DNA of 64,000 bases from assembly GCF_002994745.2 (NCBI RefSeq), contig NC_037092.1, positions 78,891,824 through 78,955,823 on the forward strand. The letters run 5' to 3'. The DNA is from Rosa chinensis (taxonomy: Eukaryota; Streptophyta; Magnoliopsida; Rosales; Rosaceae). This document shows, piece by piece, positions 12,022 through 20,900 of this stretch. Positions within the stretch are counted from its first letter, which is position 1. Every line of letters starts with the position of its first letter. The position numbers and the translations under genes are program-made. The notes under the pieces are model-generated. The model made no database searches, was not told the origin of the DNA, and saw nothing but the letters and a program-made list of their open reading frames with translations.

Positions 12022-12080
12022 CAGACCCAAAAAGACCAGGGTTTTGGGTTGATTAGTCTCACAGATATTAAAGCCTAACT

Positions 12081-13469
12081 TCAGACTGAATCTTTAAGCA
12101 ATGCTAATAAACCAGGATCTACCGTATCCTTCGACAATAAATCAACAATCAATTCCATAGTTGATGCATCTGCAGAGAAACCCCTCTCAAGCATTTCTTG
12201 AATAAGTCTCGTAGCCCTTGATGTCTCATTGTTATTGATAAAACCTCGGATAATGGTGTTATAGGTCCAACCATTTGGAGAACATCCTTTCCCTCCCATT
12301 TCTCTCAGCAACTTTTCTGCTTCAACTATGAAGCCATGATGACAAAGCCCATGAATCATTACAGTGTGTGTTCTGACATTAGGCTGAACTCCTTTTGATG
12401 ACAAACCACAGAAGAGGTCTCTTGCGGATTCAATTTCTCCAGCTTTGCACAAACCTTCAATTACAATATTGTAAATTACAATATCGAGTTCCAGTTCTCT
12501 GGCTTCCATCTCTGTGAGCAATTCTACTGCCGTAGAAAGTTGATGATTGTTACACAGGCCATCAAGTATCACAGCATAAGTTTGAACATTTGGAAGCTGG
12601 CCACAACCCTGCATCTCAGAGAACAACTCTTCTGCTTCTTGAATTCTCCCCACTTTGCAAAGACCATCAATAAGAGTGCTATAAGTAACGGTATCAGGAA
12701 CAAGTTCCATACGAGGCATTTCCTTGAAAATCTTGTAAGCCTTATCGAGCATTTTACCCTTGCAATATCCATGTATCAATATGCTACAGCTCTGAACATC
12801 AACCATGGAGCCCTTGCTAATCATAACATCAAAAACTTGTCTTGCCTTGTCCATTTCTCCTCGCAAACAGTAACCGTCCATAAGTGAGTTGTATGTAATC
12901 GTATCAGGCTGAATATGTCTTTGAATCATCTTTTGAATCACACTTTTGGCTTCCATGACCATCCCTTCCTTACAGAAAGTATCAACCAAGACATTGAAGG
13001 TGCAAACATCTGGAAAGATACCTTTACTCAACATTTCATCAAGCAACCTCGTAGCTTGTTTCCACTGGCCTAGTTTGCAAACTCCGTGAATCAAAGACGT
13101 GTAAGTAACAACGTCTGGAGTAATACCTCTACTGATCATTTCTGCGAAGAGGTTGAATGCTTCATCAATTAGTGTGTCCTTGCAAAGACTGTCAATGATG
13201 GTGCTAAAGGAAACTATGTTAGGCTCGCATCCTCTTTCTTCTTCCATCTTCCCAAGTAATTGAATCGCAGCAGTGTTGTCTCCGCTCATGCAAAAGCCCT
13301 TCATTAGTGTGTTGAACGTAACCACATTGGGCTTACAATGACCTGCCTCCAGCATTTTGGTGAAAAGTCGTGCAGCCTCAGGCACTTGATTGTGGAGAAC
13401 AAAGCCGTTGATTAGAGTGGTGAAGGTGACGACGTCTGGTTGAAGACCCAATTTGAAGAATGTTCCCAA
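12081..13469 (-). CDS. P-class PPR protein, Rf-like, N-terminally truncated
   Basis: The 462-codon open frame contains about 12 complete 35-residue P-type pentatricopeptide repeats in register from residue 10 (each with the D/N-V-x-[TS]-[YF]-x-x-L-I-x-G-x-C pattern) and ends in KDSV. PPR proteins bind organellar RNA one base per repeat; the repeat style (FFKLGLQPDVVTFTTLINGF, GLCKVGRIQEAEELF) is that of the restorer-of-fertility-like group. The usual N-terminus is missing: no mitochondrial transit peptide and no first repeats precede the ATG at 13469, and upstream sequence changes abruptly to the repeat at 13500. It is probably a 5'-truncated copy, though the frame is intact. No intron is visible, as usual for PPR genes. 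Confidence 0.85.
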   Translation of the reverse strand: MGTFFKLGLQPDVVTFTTLINGFVLHNQVPEAARLFTKMLEAGHCKPNVVTFNTLMKGFCMSGDNTAAIQLLGKMEEERGCEPNIVSFSTIIDSLCKDTLIDEAFNLFAEMISRGITPDVVTYTSLIHGVCKLGQWKQATRLLDEMLSKGIFPDVCTFNVLVDTFCKEGMVMEAKSVIQKMIQRHIQPDTITYNSLMDGYCLRGEMDKARQVFDVMISKGSMVDVQSCSILIHGYCKGKMLDKAYKIFKEMPRMELVPDTVTYSTLIDGLCKVGRIQEAEELFSEMQGCGQLPNVQTYAVILDGLCNNHQLSTAVELLTEMEARELELDIVIYNIVIEGLCKAGEIESARDLFCGLSSKGVQPNVRTHTVMIHGLCHHGFIVEAEKLLREMGGKGCSPNGWTYNTIIRGFINNNETSRATRLIQEMLERGFSADASTMELIVDLLSKDTVDPGLLALLKDSV

Positions 13470-13499
13470 TTTGACGTCTGGTTGATCTGGAAGTTGTGG

Positions 13500-14260
13500 T
13501 CGAGTTGATTACGGGGTCTAATTGCAACAAATGAAAAAGGTATTTATTTTTTTATTTTTTAAAGACTTTGACTTAAAAGGCTATTTTTTTTTAAAATTTG
13601 GATGGAGAATAATGCTACTTCTGTGTTGGAAATCAAAATGGTGCTACGAAAATTCAAAGTTTTATTTGTCTAAATTTAGGAAGATTAATTCCCATTCCGG
13701 TGACTGAAAGTTCTATTGGGAGACAATAGAGATTTTGAATTGATGTAATCTCCTCGTTTTTTTTCTTTAATCAAAATTTATTTGTCTAAATTTAGGGAGA
13801 TTAATTACCATTTTAGCGACTGAAAATTTTATTGGGGGGCAATAGAGATTTTATTGCCTCTCTATGGGGGGCAATAGATGTCTATTAGGGGGGCAATAAA
13901 CCTTTTCGGCGACCTATGAGATCTCCGACGACCTCTAAAAGGAACTCCGGAGAGGTTTTTAGAGAAGTTTGGTGGGTGGCGGGCAGTGACAGGAATTCGA
14001 CGAAGTCTCATATGGTCTCTCTCTATCTCTCTATGTAACAAAGGGGTGAGGGTAAAATAGTCTTAAAAAAAAAACTTTCTAAGGTATTAAGGAAGACCTC
14101 CTTAGAGTGTTAGAGTGTTTTGAGTAAAAGGGAATTAAAAACATAATAAGGTAAGTGAGAAAAAAATCTCTAAAATTGAGATAAATTCACAAAAAACCCT
14201 AAAATAATCTTTTGATCTCTTTGTGTAAAATGGTATTAAAATAATTTTGTGTAAAATGGT
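13500..14260. repeat. Repeat shared with 7100-7715, includes palindromic motifs
   Basis: Contains imperfect copies of the palindromic motif (13709-13735 and 13829-13900), an internal duplication ('tttgtctaaatttagg' at 13667 and 13781), and a CT run followed by the 'gaagacctccttagagtg' segment also seen at 7595. It abuts the truncated 5' end of the PPR gene, so its insertion or recombination may have removed that end. Confidence 0.75.
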
Positions 14261-14330
14261 ATAAAAATAAGGGGAAATTCCCACTTACACATTTTTTAGG
14301 GGGTAATTCCCAGTCACCCAAAACATTTTC

Positions 14331-15250
14331 AAAATACCGAAAAGGGGTACAAGACCAGCATAATAGCATTTCTCTTTTGCTGCACCACCGTTTGTCCTTA
14401 TAATCACATGGTGTTTGTCCACTTTGTATCAGATTGCATGAGTTTTTGTATGATAGCTCCTTGTAAAAAGAGTTTGCAGAGAGTTTGTTTCCTTTTGCAT
14501 GAACTTTTGTATATTAGTGCATGTTATTTTGGACTTGTAGTACATGTAGCTTTGGCCTTGTCAGGAGCTCTAGATTGGCAAGCTAGCTGAAGACTAGTAT
14601 AAGATGTAGAATAGATAGCAGATGGAGTACGTTGGAGAAGAAAAAATCTCAGTACCCATTGCTTTCCTTTGTAAACACTTTCAGTATCAATAAAGCCCTT
14701 TGTTCATAATATCATCTGTTCATATACTTTCTACTTATTAACACCACATTCATCCATACATAACCCACAACAATAATCTGTAGCTGTAATATGGAGCAGT
14801 AGCTGTTCATGATTAGTAGTAGCTGTGGTGACACTTTATTCATGTTCGTGTGAAGCAAACTAGCATTCAACCAGTGTTTTCTATTGCAACTCCATAGAAG
14901 ACTGTACAGTTTGTACTAGCACGTTCAAGTAGGTTCATCTTACTTTTTATTTTCCGGTTTTCTTAGTAGACTTCTAGTCCAAAATAGGGAAACACTGAGA
15001 TAATTATGCTATTATATTGCTAAACGGACGATCATATTATCTTTAAGGATTCCTGTTTTAATTAACATGCATGCCAAGATAACTAATAAAATTAGTCAGG
15101 GAACCTCTGAGTCTAAGAACCTCTGTTTCTGCTCTTGTTTGGCCCAATAGGTTGGCTTTGTATGCAGTTTTAAGCTCTTGTCCATGTTCAAGACTCAATC
15201 TTTAATAGATGTTTTGGCATATGTGTAGTTAGGACAGACCCCCTTAAATT
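14331..15250 (+). other. Probable viral intergenic region upstream of the primer site
   Basis: About 900 bp of non-coding sequence before the tRNA primer site, containing an AATAAA signal 560 bp upstream of it. In tungro-like genomes the promoter, polyadenylation signal and leader occupy this position. I find no convincing TATA box (weak 'gtatatta' near 14507), so the promoter is not located. It could partly be host or transposon sequence. Confidence 0.4.
14689..14694 (+). terminator. AATAAA polyadenylation signal, E1 pararetrovirus
   Basis: The signal sits in 'cagtatcaataaagccc'. In pararetroviruses the signal lies shortly downstream of the transcript start so that the genome-length RNA is terminally redundant; that role is inferred. 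Confidence 0.45.
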
Positions 15251-15262
15251 TGGTATCAGAGC
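15251..15262 (+). other. Initiator tRNA-Met primer binding site, E1 pararetrovirus
   Basis: TGGTATCAGAGC is the exact complement of the 3' end of plant initiator tRNA-Met, the minus-strand primer of Caulimoviridae. It lies 239 bp before ORF1, and by convention marks position 1 of a caulimovirid genome. Confidence 0.85.
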
Positions 15263-15389
15263 CTAGTTTAGCATTATAATAGTATAGTTATATCAGTAAA
15301 GTACCTTGAGGACAGAAGTCATAAACACACCTAGTAAGAAAACAAGAAAAATTTGAACCTGTAATTAAGAGTCAGTACAATCCGACCCT

Positions 15390-15431
15390 GTATTGGGGGG
15401 CAATAGACGACTATTGGAGGCCAATAGACGA
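15390..15431 (+). repeat. Palindromic-family motif inside the viral leader
   Basis: 'ggggggcaatagacgacta' followed by 'ggaggccaatagacga' are two degenerate units of the palindromic repeat that fills the Ulp1 gene introns. They lie between the primer site and ORF1. Confidence 0.8.
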
Positions 15432-15489
15432 TTCAGTTATCTTGAAATCTAAACTGTTTGTTACATATATTTAAATCTGTTGTTGTTTT

Positions 15490-15993
15490 ATGATAGATTA
15501 TCTTAATTTAGAGATTACAGAGCATCAAAAACGTAAGATCACTCTAGATCAGAATACTTTAGTTTGTTATTTTCCACAGAAGAATAATAAGCATATTTTG
15601 CATAGTGAAGAACATCCACTAATTAATAGTGTCATAGACCTTATAATTAGCCAAGCAGAAAGTATAAAATTAGAACATAGTCAGTATAATCAGAAATTAC
15701 AGCAAGTATTAGATTATTTTCAAAAAAATTCCCTACAAATAATTAGACAAAATTTAAGTTTTATACAATCACAACTAGAAGATAATAATAGAAATATACA
15801 AAGGTTTCCTAGTAGAAAAGAAATAAAAGAGCTTGTAGACATCATTGACAGTAAGCCGAAGCAAGTAGAATTGCAGTCCTTAGAAATTGTAGAACAGCTG
15901 AAAATAGAAGTACAGAAAATTAAATTAGTACAAAAAGAGTTAACAGAGCAAGTAGAAAAATTGCATAGTAAAATAGATAGATTATTAGTTTAA
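15490..15993 (+). CDS. E1 pararetrovirus ORF1 (167 aa)
   Basis: Open from ATG (MIDYLNLEITEHQ) to a TAA that overlaps the next start as TAATG. The protein is rich in Lys, Gln and Glu with a coiled-coil C-terminal third (KIEVQKIKLVQKELTEQVEK). Position and size correspond to the first small ORF of tungro- and badnaviruses, whose function is poorly known. There are no internal stops. Codon use is strongly AT-biased (TTA, ATA, AGA), as in the following ORFs and unlike the neighbouring PPR gene. Confidence 0.8.
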   Translation: MIDYLNLEITEHQKRKITLDQNTLVCYFPQKNNKHILHSEEHPLINSVIDLIISQAESIKLEHSQYNQKLQQVLDYFQKNSLQIIRQNLSFIQSQLEDNNRNIQRFPSRKEIKELVDIIDSKPKQVELQSLEIVEQLKIEVQKIKLVQKELTEQVEKLHSKIDRLLV

Positions 15994-16262
15994 TGAATGA
16001 TTCTAGAAATAATAATAATTACATCAAAGCATTAAAAGAAGTTAGTGAGTTAGAAGAAGAACCAATAGGATTTTCAGACTTTACAACAAGTGTTCCTAGT
16101 AATAATATTCCCATAAGGCAAAATAATATTATTATCCAATTGATAATAAATTTAGCAGAAAAAATAGATCACATAGAGGAACAAATAGCAGAAATTAATC
16201 AACTTTTAAATAGCACATCAGCATCATTACTACCATCATTAGTTAATAAATTAGAAATTTAA
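15993..16262 (+). CDS. E1 pararetrovirus ORF2 (89 aa)
   Basis: It starts one base into the ORF1 stop (TAATG), an arrangement that in badna- and tungroviruses goes with leaky scanning or coupled translation. The protein (MNDSRNNNNYIKALKEVSEL) has an amphipathic segment IIIQLIINLAEKIDHIEEQI and ends VNKLEI. It matches in place and size the small virion-associated or nucleic-acid-binding ORF2 of that group; the function is inferred from position only. The frame is intact, and 55 bases separate it from ORF3. Confidence 0.75.
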   Translation: MNDSRNNNNYIKALKEVSELEEEPIGFSDFTTSVPSNNIPIRQNNIIIQLIINLAEKIDHIEEQIAEINQLLNSTSASLLPSLVNKLEI

Positions 16263-16317
16263 CATTAGGCACAAGCAATATAAGAAAAAGAAAAATAAAC
16301 CCTTTTGATAATAGCAA

Positions 16318-19300
16318 ATGGAACTCTTTAGAAGAAAAGGAAAAGAAATAGTAAGAACCGAAGATATATATCCTAGTGAAGAGGAAGCACAAGACTTTCT
16401 TAGAAATGGATTTTTAAGATCACAAAGAAATAGACATAATTTATATCAATTAGGAAGATTTGAAAATAGAAATAGCATAGTAAGTAGCATAAGTCAATAT
16501 GAAATAAGTTGCATAGATAAAGAAGTTATACTAAATTTACTTAGTAATTCGGCAATAGAACAACTTAGAAAATCAAACTATTCACAAATTCATATAGGAA
16601 CTATATTAATCGGAATAGCAGGATTAACTAGAGCACAAGTAGGAACTAAAGCATTAGTATACATATATGATGATAGATGGGATAATCACCAACAAGCAGC
16701 CATAGCAACAGCTGAAGTAGACCTTAGCACAAACTTAGCAATTATAGGTTGCATTCCAAATTATGTAATGAATATTAAAGAATTTAGTAAATATATTAAG
16801 GTAAGCATTAGAACAAAAAATTATAATATGAAAGGAGATTTTAAAAACTTAAGTGTTAGTTTAATGTATGTAGGAAAAGTGTCAGACAAATTTAACTATA
16901 AGTTTAATGTTGAATTCCAAAACTTAGTACAAACTTTTGGAAGTAAACATGTTAATATGATAGAAGCAAAACCAGTAGATAATAGTTTTTTAGAAGGAAC
17001 TCAATGGTTATTACCTAATTTACATGGATCAAAAAATAAACAACCTGATAAAGCACAAATTTTTGAAAATCACTTAGGAGAAGCATCAGTAAGGTTTAGC
17101 AATTATAGACAAATAGAAAATGTAGACGACTTAGAAAGTGAAGCAGAAATTAATATGGCTTTTGATAATTTAGAAATCAATATGATTGAACATAATTTTG
17201 ATAACATAGTAGATAAATTAATAGAAGACATAGATAATTTGAGTGAAGAACAATACTTAGAAAAATATAAAACTTATGAATTAGGATTACATAGACTAAA
17301 TGATGAGGAACTGAAGCAATTAATATTAAAAATAGGATTAGAACATATTTTAGGAGAAAAAGAATATAACAATATGTTAATACAAGTAGAATGTATGCCT
17401 GTAGAAGAAACTAGTTCAACAGGAACTTCAGGAATCCATACTGAACCAAGAGTAGGTAGAACCGATCAACAAAATATAAGACCAACTAGAGAACATTATG
17501 CAGAAAATAGTAGAACTTATGATTATGAAGAAACTAGACCTAGAAGAAATAGAATACCTTATTCAGGAATAGAACATGTAAACTTAGCAGGAAATATATT
17601 AAACATAGATCATGTAGACCCACAAGATTGGGAAAAAACAATAGAAAGATGGGAGAAAGGATGTGTACATGCGGCAATCATGTTAGATTTTAGTAATACA
17701 ACTGATATGTTAGATTATTTTGAACATACTTTAGATGGAATGGTATTTGATTTCTTTCAAGCATGGAAAGTAAAAAATCCACAACAACATCAAGCAGCAA
17801 AAGAAACTTTTAATATAGATACTTTTGTTAAACTTATTAAGTATGAGTTTCTAGATCATAATAGGTTAGATGGTAGAAACGAACAAGAACAAATTAGAGC
17901 AATAAGAAATTTAGAGCAATTACAAATTTGTGATTTGCAATACATAGGAGAATATACTACAGATTTCTTTAAATATTTAGGAAGAACAGGTAGGATTAAT
18001 GACATAAATTTATTAAATACATATATGACTAAAATTAAAGGACCAATAGGAGAAAAAATATGGAGAGAATGGCAAAACCACCCTAGAAAAGATGATATAG
18101 CAATAGGACCTAGAACACAACATGTGTATGATATATTAAGAGAAGAATGTAGACAATTAAAAGCAAAGAGACAAATTAGAAAACAATTTTACATGAGCTG
18201 TAAGAACATAGATTTACCTAAGCAATATGGTTGTCATAGGAAAGATAAGTATAATAAGAAAATTAGACCATATAGAAAGAGCTATAGGAAGAAGTATAGA
18301 TCATATAAGCAACATAAGACCTTTGACATACAACCTTCAAGAACCTTTAGGAAGAGAAAATACATTCCTAAGCACTTTAGGCAAAGAACCAATAAACCTT
18401 GGATTAGAAAATACAAAGCACCAAAAGATAAGAGTACTTGTAAATGTTATTTTTGTGGTGAAGTAGGACACATTAGACCTAAATGTCCTAAGTTAGGAAA
18501 ACAACCTAGAGAAAAAGTACAATTAATTGAGCAATTTAAATTAGAAGAAGATGAAGACTTAGAGTCAATATATAGCTTAGACAACTTAAGTGATAGTGAA
18601 AGCATTTATAGTATAAATAGCATAGATATGTTATCCGAATCAGAATTAGAGTCAGATTACTCTAATAATTCAGATAGTGAACTAGATGCAAATATATGTA
18701 TGTTTGAGGAAGAACAAGAAGAATTTCAATATGTTAATTTAGGTTGGCCTCAAGAATGTAGTAAATGTAAGAAAGTAGTAGCTGAAAAATATTATACAAG
18801 CAAGATAATATTTTGTAAACCTTGTTATACTAATGAAACATTAGAGCTAAATTCAATAGAGGACGAAGAAATTAATATGCAAAACATTGGAGAAAATCAG
18901 AAAACTAGTTCTCTAATAACTATTAATTGTGAGTTAGAACTATCTAAAGAACATAAGATTCAAACAGTAGGTATGATAGATACAGGTAGCACTAAGAGTG
19001 TCATAAAGGAAGAGTTAGTACCAACACAATTTAGGCAAAAATTAGTTAAACCAGTTAGAGTATCACAATTCGATACTAGAACTGTATACTTAACACATTG
19101 TATGACTAATATACCTATAAAGATCGAAAGACAATTATTTACCTTACCTTTAACATTTATATCACCTGTAGGATCTTATCAATTTATCTTAGGATTAAAC
19201 TTTCTTAAAAGCTTACAAGGATTTTTGTATATACCTCCGGATATAACTTTCTTTAAGAAAGGTATAACTACAACTGATCAAAGTAATTTGATAGAAGCTT

Positions 19301-20895
19301 ATAATAGCATTAGCATAGAAGAGTCAAGAGAAAATAGCTTTAGAGAAGAAGAAAATCTAGATAACAATGTCGATGAGCAGAATAGTATAGAATATGATGA
19401 ATCAATCTTTGAACTTGAGTATCCAAACATAGGAGAAGTAGCTCTAGTAGAACTGAAACAAATAGGTAGACCTAAAACATTAGAAGAATTATTACAATTA
19501 GCAGAACATACTCGAATCATAGGAGAAGATCCCCAACTACATTGGAATAAAAATAAGATTTTAGCAAAATTAGATATAATTAACCCAGATTTAACTATTA
19601 AAACAGCAGATATGCCTTGTAATTTATTGGATAAACAAGAATTTGAGCAGCAAATAAAAGAGTTATTAAACCTTAAAGTAATTAGACCTTCTAAATCTAG
19701 ACATAGGTCAGCAGCCTTTGTAGTTCGAAAGCATTCCGAACTAAAAAGAGGTAAAGCTAGAATAGTTTATAATTATAGGAGACTCAATGACAATACTTAT
19801 GAAGATAGTTATAAATTACCTAATAAAGATGAGTTAATAAATAAGATTCAAGAGAGTAAATACTTTAGTAAATTTGATTGTAAATCAGGTTTTTGGCAAA
19901 TTAGATTAGCTGAAGAATCAATAGAATGGACAGCCTTCACTTGTCCAGAAGGACACTTTGAATGGTTAGTCATGCCATTTGGATTGAAAAATGCACCTTC
20001 TATTTTTCAAAGAAAAATGGATCAACTTTTGAAGAAGTATGATAGTTTTTGTAGTGTATATGTAGATGATATACTTATACATAGCAAAAATAGAAATGAA
20101 CATAGAAAACACTTAGAAATAATTTTGCAAGAGTTTATAGATAATGGTATCATTATTAGTAAAAATAAAATAGACTTAGAAAAACAAGATATAGAGTTTT
20201 TAGGAATATATATTAAGTCAGGAACTATTCAATTGCAGGAACATATAGCTAAGAAGGTTATAGAATTTCCAGATCGATTAGAGGATAAAAAGCAGTTACA
20301 AGCATTTTTAGGATTATTAAATTATGCTAGAAGTTTCATCCCAGATTTAGGAAGAAAAATAGCAGTTTTACATAGTAAGACTAGCAAAACAGGTCAGAAA
20401 TATTTTAATACAGAAGATATTAAATTAGTTCAGCAAATTAAACAAGAAATTACACAACTTAAACCTTTAGCACTACCATTAGATAGTAGTTACAAAATAG
20501 TAGAAACAGATGCATCAGCATTAGGTTGGGCAGGAATTTTATATCAGAAAAAGTTTAAAGAATTACCAAAGTCTGATGAGCAAATTTGTAGATATGCATC
20601 AGGTAAATTTAGTGACATACAATCTCGATTACCAGCCACAGATTTAGAAATATTAGGCATAATTAATTCTTTAGAAGCATTTTCTTTATTCTTACATAAT
20701 GAAATATTTACAATTAGAACTGATTGTCAAAATATTGTTTCTCATTATAATAAAATCACTACTAATAAACAAGCAGCTAGAAGATGGGTCAATTTTATAG
20801 ATTGTATTACAGGAAATGGATTTAGGCCACAATTTGAGCATATAAAAGGAGCTGATAATACACTTGCAGATATCTTATCTCGGCTTCTTCTTTGA
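16318..20895 (+). CDS. E1 pararetrovirus ORF3 polyprotein: MP-CP-protease-RT-RNase H (1525 aa)
   Basis: A single uninterrupted frame. Residues about 60-270 resemble the caulimovirid movement protein (cell-to-cell movement). Residues about 420-760 are coat-protein-like, with a CCHC knuckle CYFCGEVGHIRPKC near 710 and a second Cys cluster (CSKCKK...CKPC) near 820. An aspartic protease motif MIDTGSTKSV is near 885. Reverse transcriptase with the YVDD catalytic box is near 1247, then RNase H (ETDASALGWAG near 1396) to the C-terminus. No integrase follows RNase H and there is no LTR, which separates it from Ty3 elements. All catalytic motifs are present. Its length resembles the tungrovirus polyprotein. 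It overlaps the ORF4 region by a few bases. Confidence 0.92.
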   Translation: MELFRRKGKEIVRTEDIYPSEEEAQDFLRNGFLRSQRNRHNLYQLGRFENRNSIVSSISQYEISCIDKEVILNLLSNSAIEQLRKSNYSQIHIGTILIGIAGLTRAQVGTKALVYIYDDRWDNHQQAAIATAEVDLSTNLAIIGCIPNYVMNIKEFSKYIKVSIRTKNYNMKGDFKNLSVSLMYVGKVSDKFNYKFNVEFQNLVQTFGSKHVNMIEAKPVDNSFLEGTQWLLPNLHGSKNKQPDKAQIFENHLGEASVRFSNYRQIENVDDLESEAEINMAFDNLEINMIEHNFDNIVDKLIEDIDNLSEEQYLEKYKTYELGLHRLNDEELKQLILKIGLEHILGEKEYNNMLIQVECMPVEETSSTGTSGIHTEPRVGRTDQQNIRPTREHYAENSRTYDYEETRPRRNRIPYSGIEHVNLAGNILNIDHVDPQDWEKTIERWEKGCVHAAIMLDFSNTTDMLDYFEHTLDGMVFDFFQAWKVKNPQQHQAAKETFNIDTFVKLIKYEFLDHNRLDGRNEQEQIRAIRNLEQLQICDLQYIGEYTTDFFKYLGRTGRINDINLLNTYMTKIKGPIGEKIWREWQNHPRKDDIAIGPRTQHVYDILREECRQLKAKRQIRKQFYMSCKNIDLPKQYGCHRKDKYNKKIRPYRKSYRKKYRSYKQHKTFDIQPSRTFRKRKYIPKHFRQRTNKPWIRKYKAPKDKSTCKCYFCGEVGHIRPKCPKLGKQPREKVQLIEQFKLEEDEDLESIYSLDNLSDSESIYSINSIDMLSESELESDYSNNSDSELDANICMFEEEQEEFQYVNLGWPQECSKCKKVVAEKYYTSKIIFCKPCYTNETLELNSIEDEEINMQNIGENQKTSSLITINCELELSKEHKIQTVGMIDTGSTKSVIKEELVPTQFRQKLVKPVRVSQFDTRTVYLTHCMTNIPIKIERQLFTLPLTFISPVGSYQFILGLNFLKSLQGFLYIPPDITFFKKGITTTDQSNLIEAYNSISIEESRENSFREEENLDNNVDEQNSIEYDESIFELEYPNIGEVALVELKQIGRPKTLEELLQLAEHTRIIGEDPQLHWNKNKILAKLDIINPDLTIKTADMPCNLLDKQEFEQQIKELLNLKVIRPSKSRHRSAAFVVRKHSELKRGKARIVYNYRRLNDNTYEDSYKLPNKDELINKIQESKYFSKFDCKSGFWQIRLAEESIEWTAFTCPEGHFEWLVMPFGLKNAPSIFQRKMDQLLKKYDSFCSVYVDDILIHSKNRNEHRKHLEIILQEFIDNGIIISKNKIDLEKQDIEFLGIYIKSGTIQLQEHIAKKVIEFPDRLEDKKQLQAFLGLLNYARSFIPDLGRKIAVLHSKTSKTGQKYFNTEDIKLVQQIKQEITQLKPLALPLDSSYKIVETDASALGWAGILYQKKFKELPKSDEQICRYASGKFSDIQSRLPATDLEILGIINSLEAFSLFLHNEIFTIRTDCQNIVSHYNKITTNKQAARRWVNFIDCITGNGFRPQFEHIKGADNTLADILSRLLL

Positions 20896-20900
20896 CAGGT

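Noticed and set aside
15251..15262. tRNA gene fragment
   Set aside because: The 12 bases match only the tRNA 3' complement, in the primer-site position; no cloverleaf surrounds them.
16318..20895. Ty3/gypsy Gag-Pol polyprotein
   Set aside because: No integrase after RNase H, no LTRs, a movement-protein domain at the N-terminus and a tRNA-Met site before small ORFs all point to Caulimoviridae.
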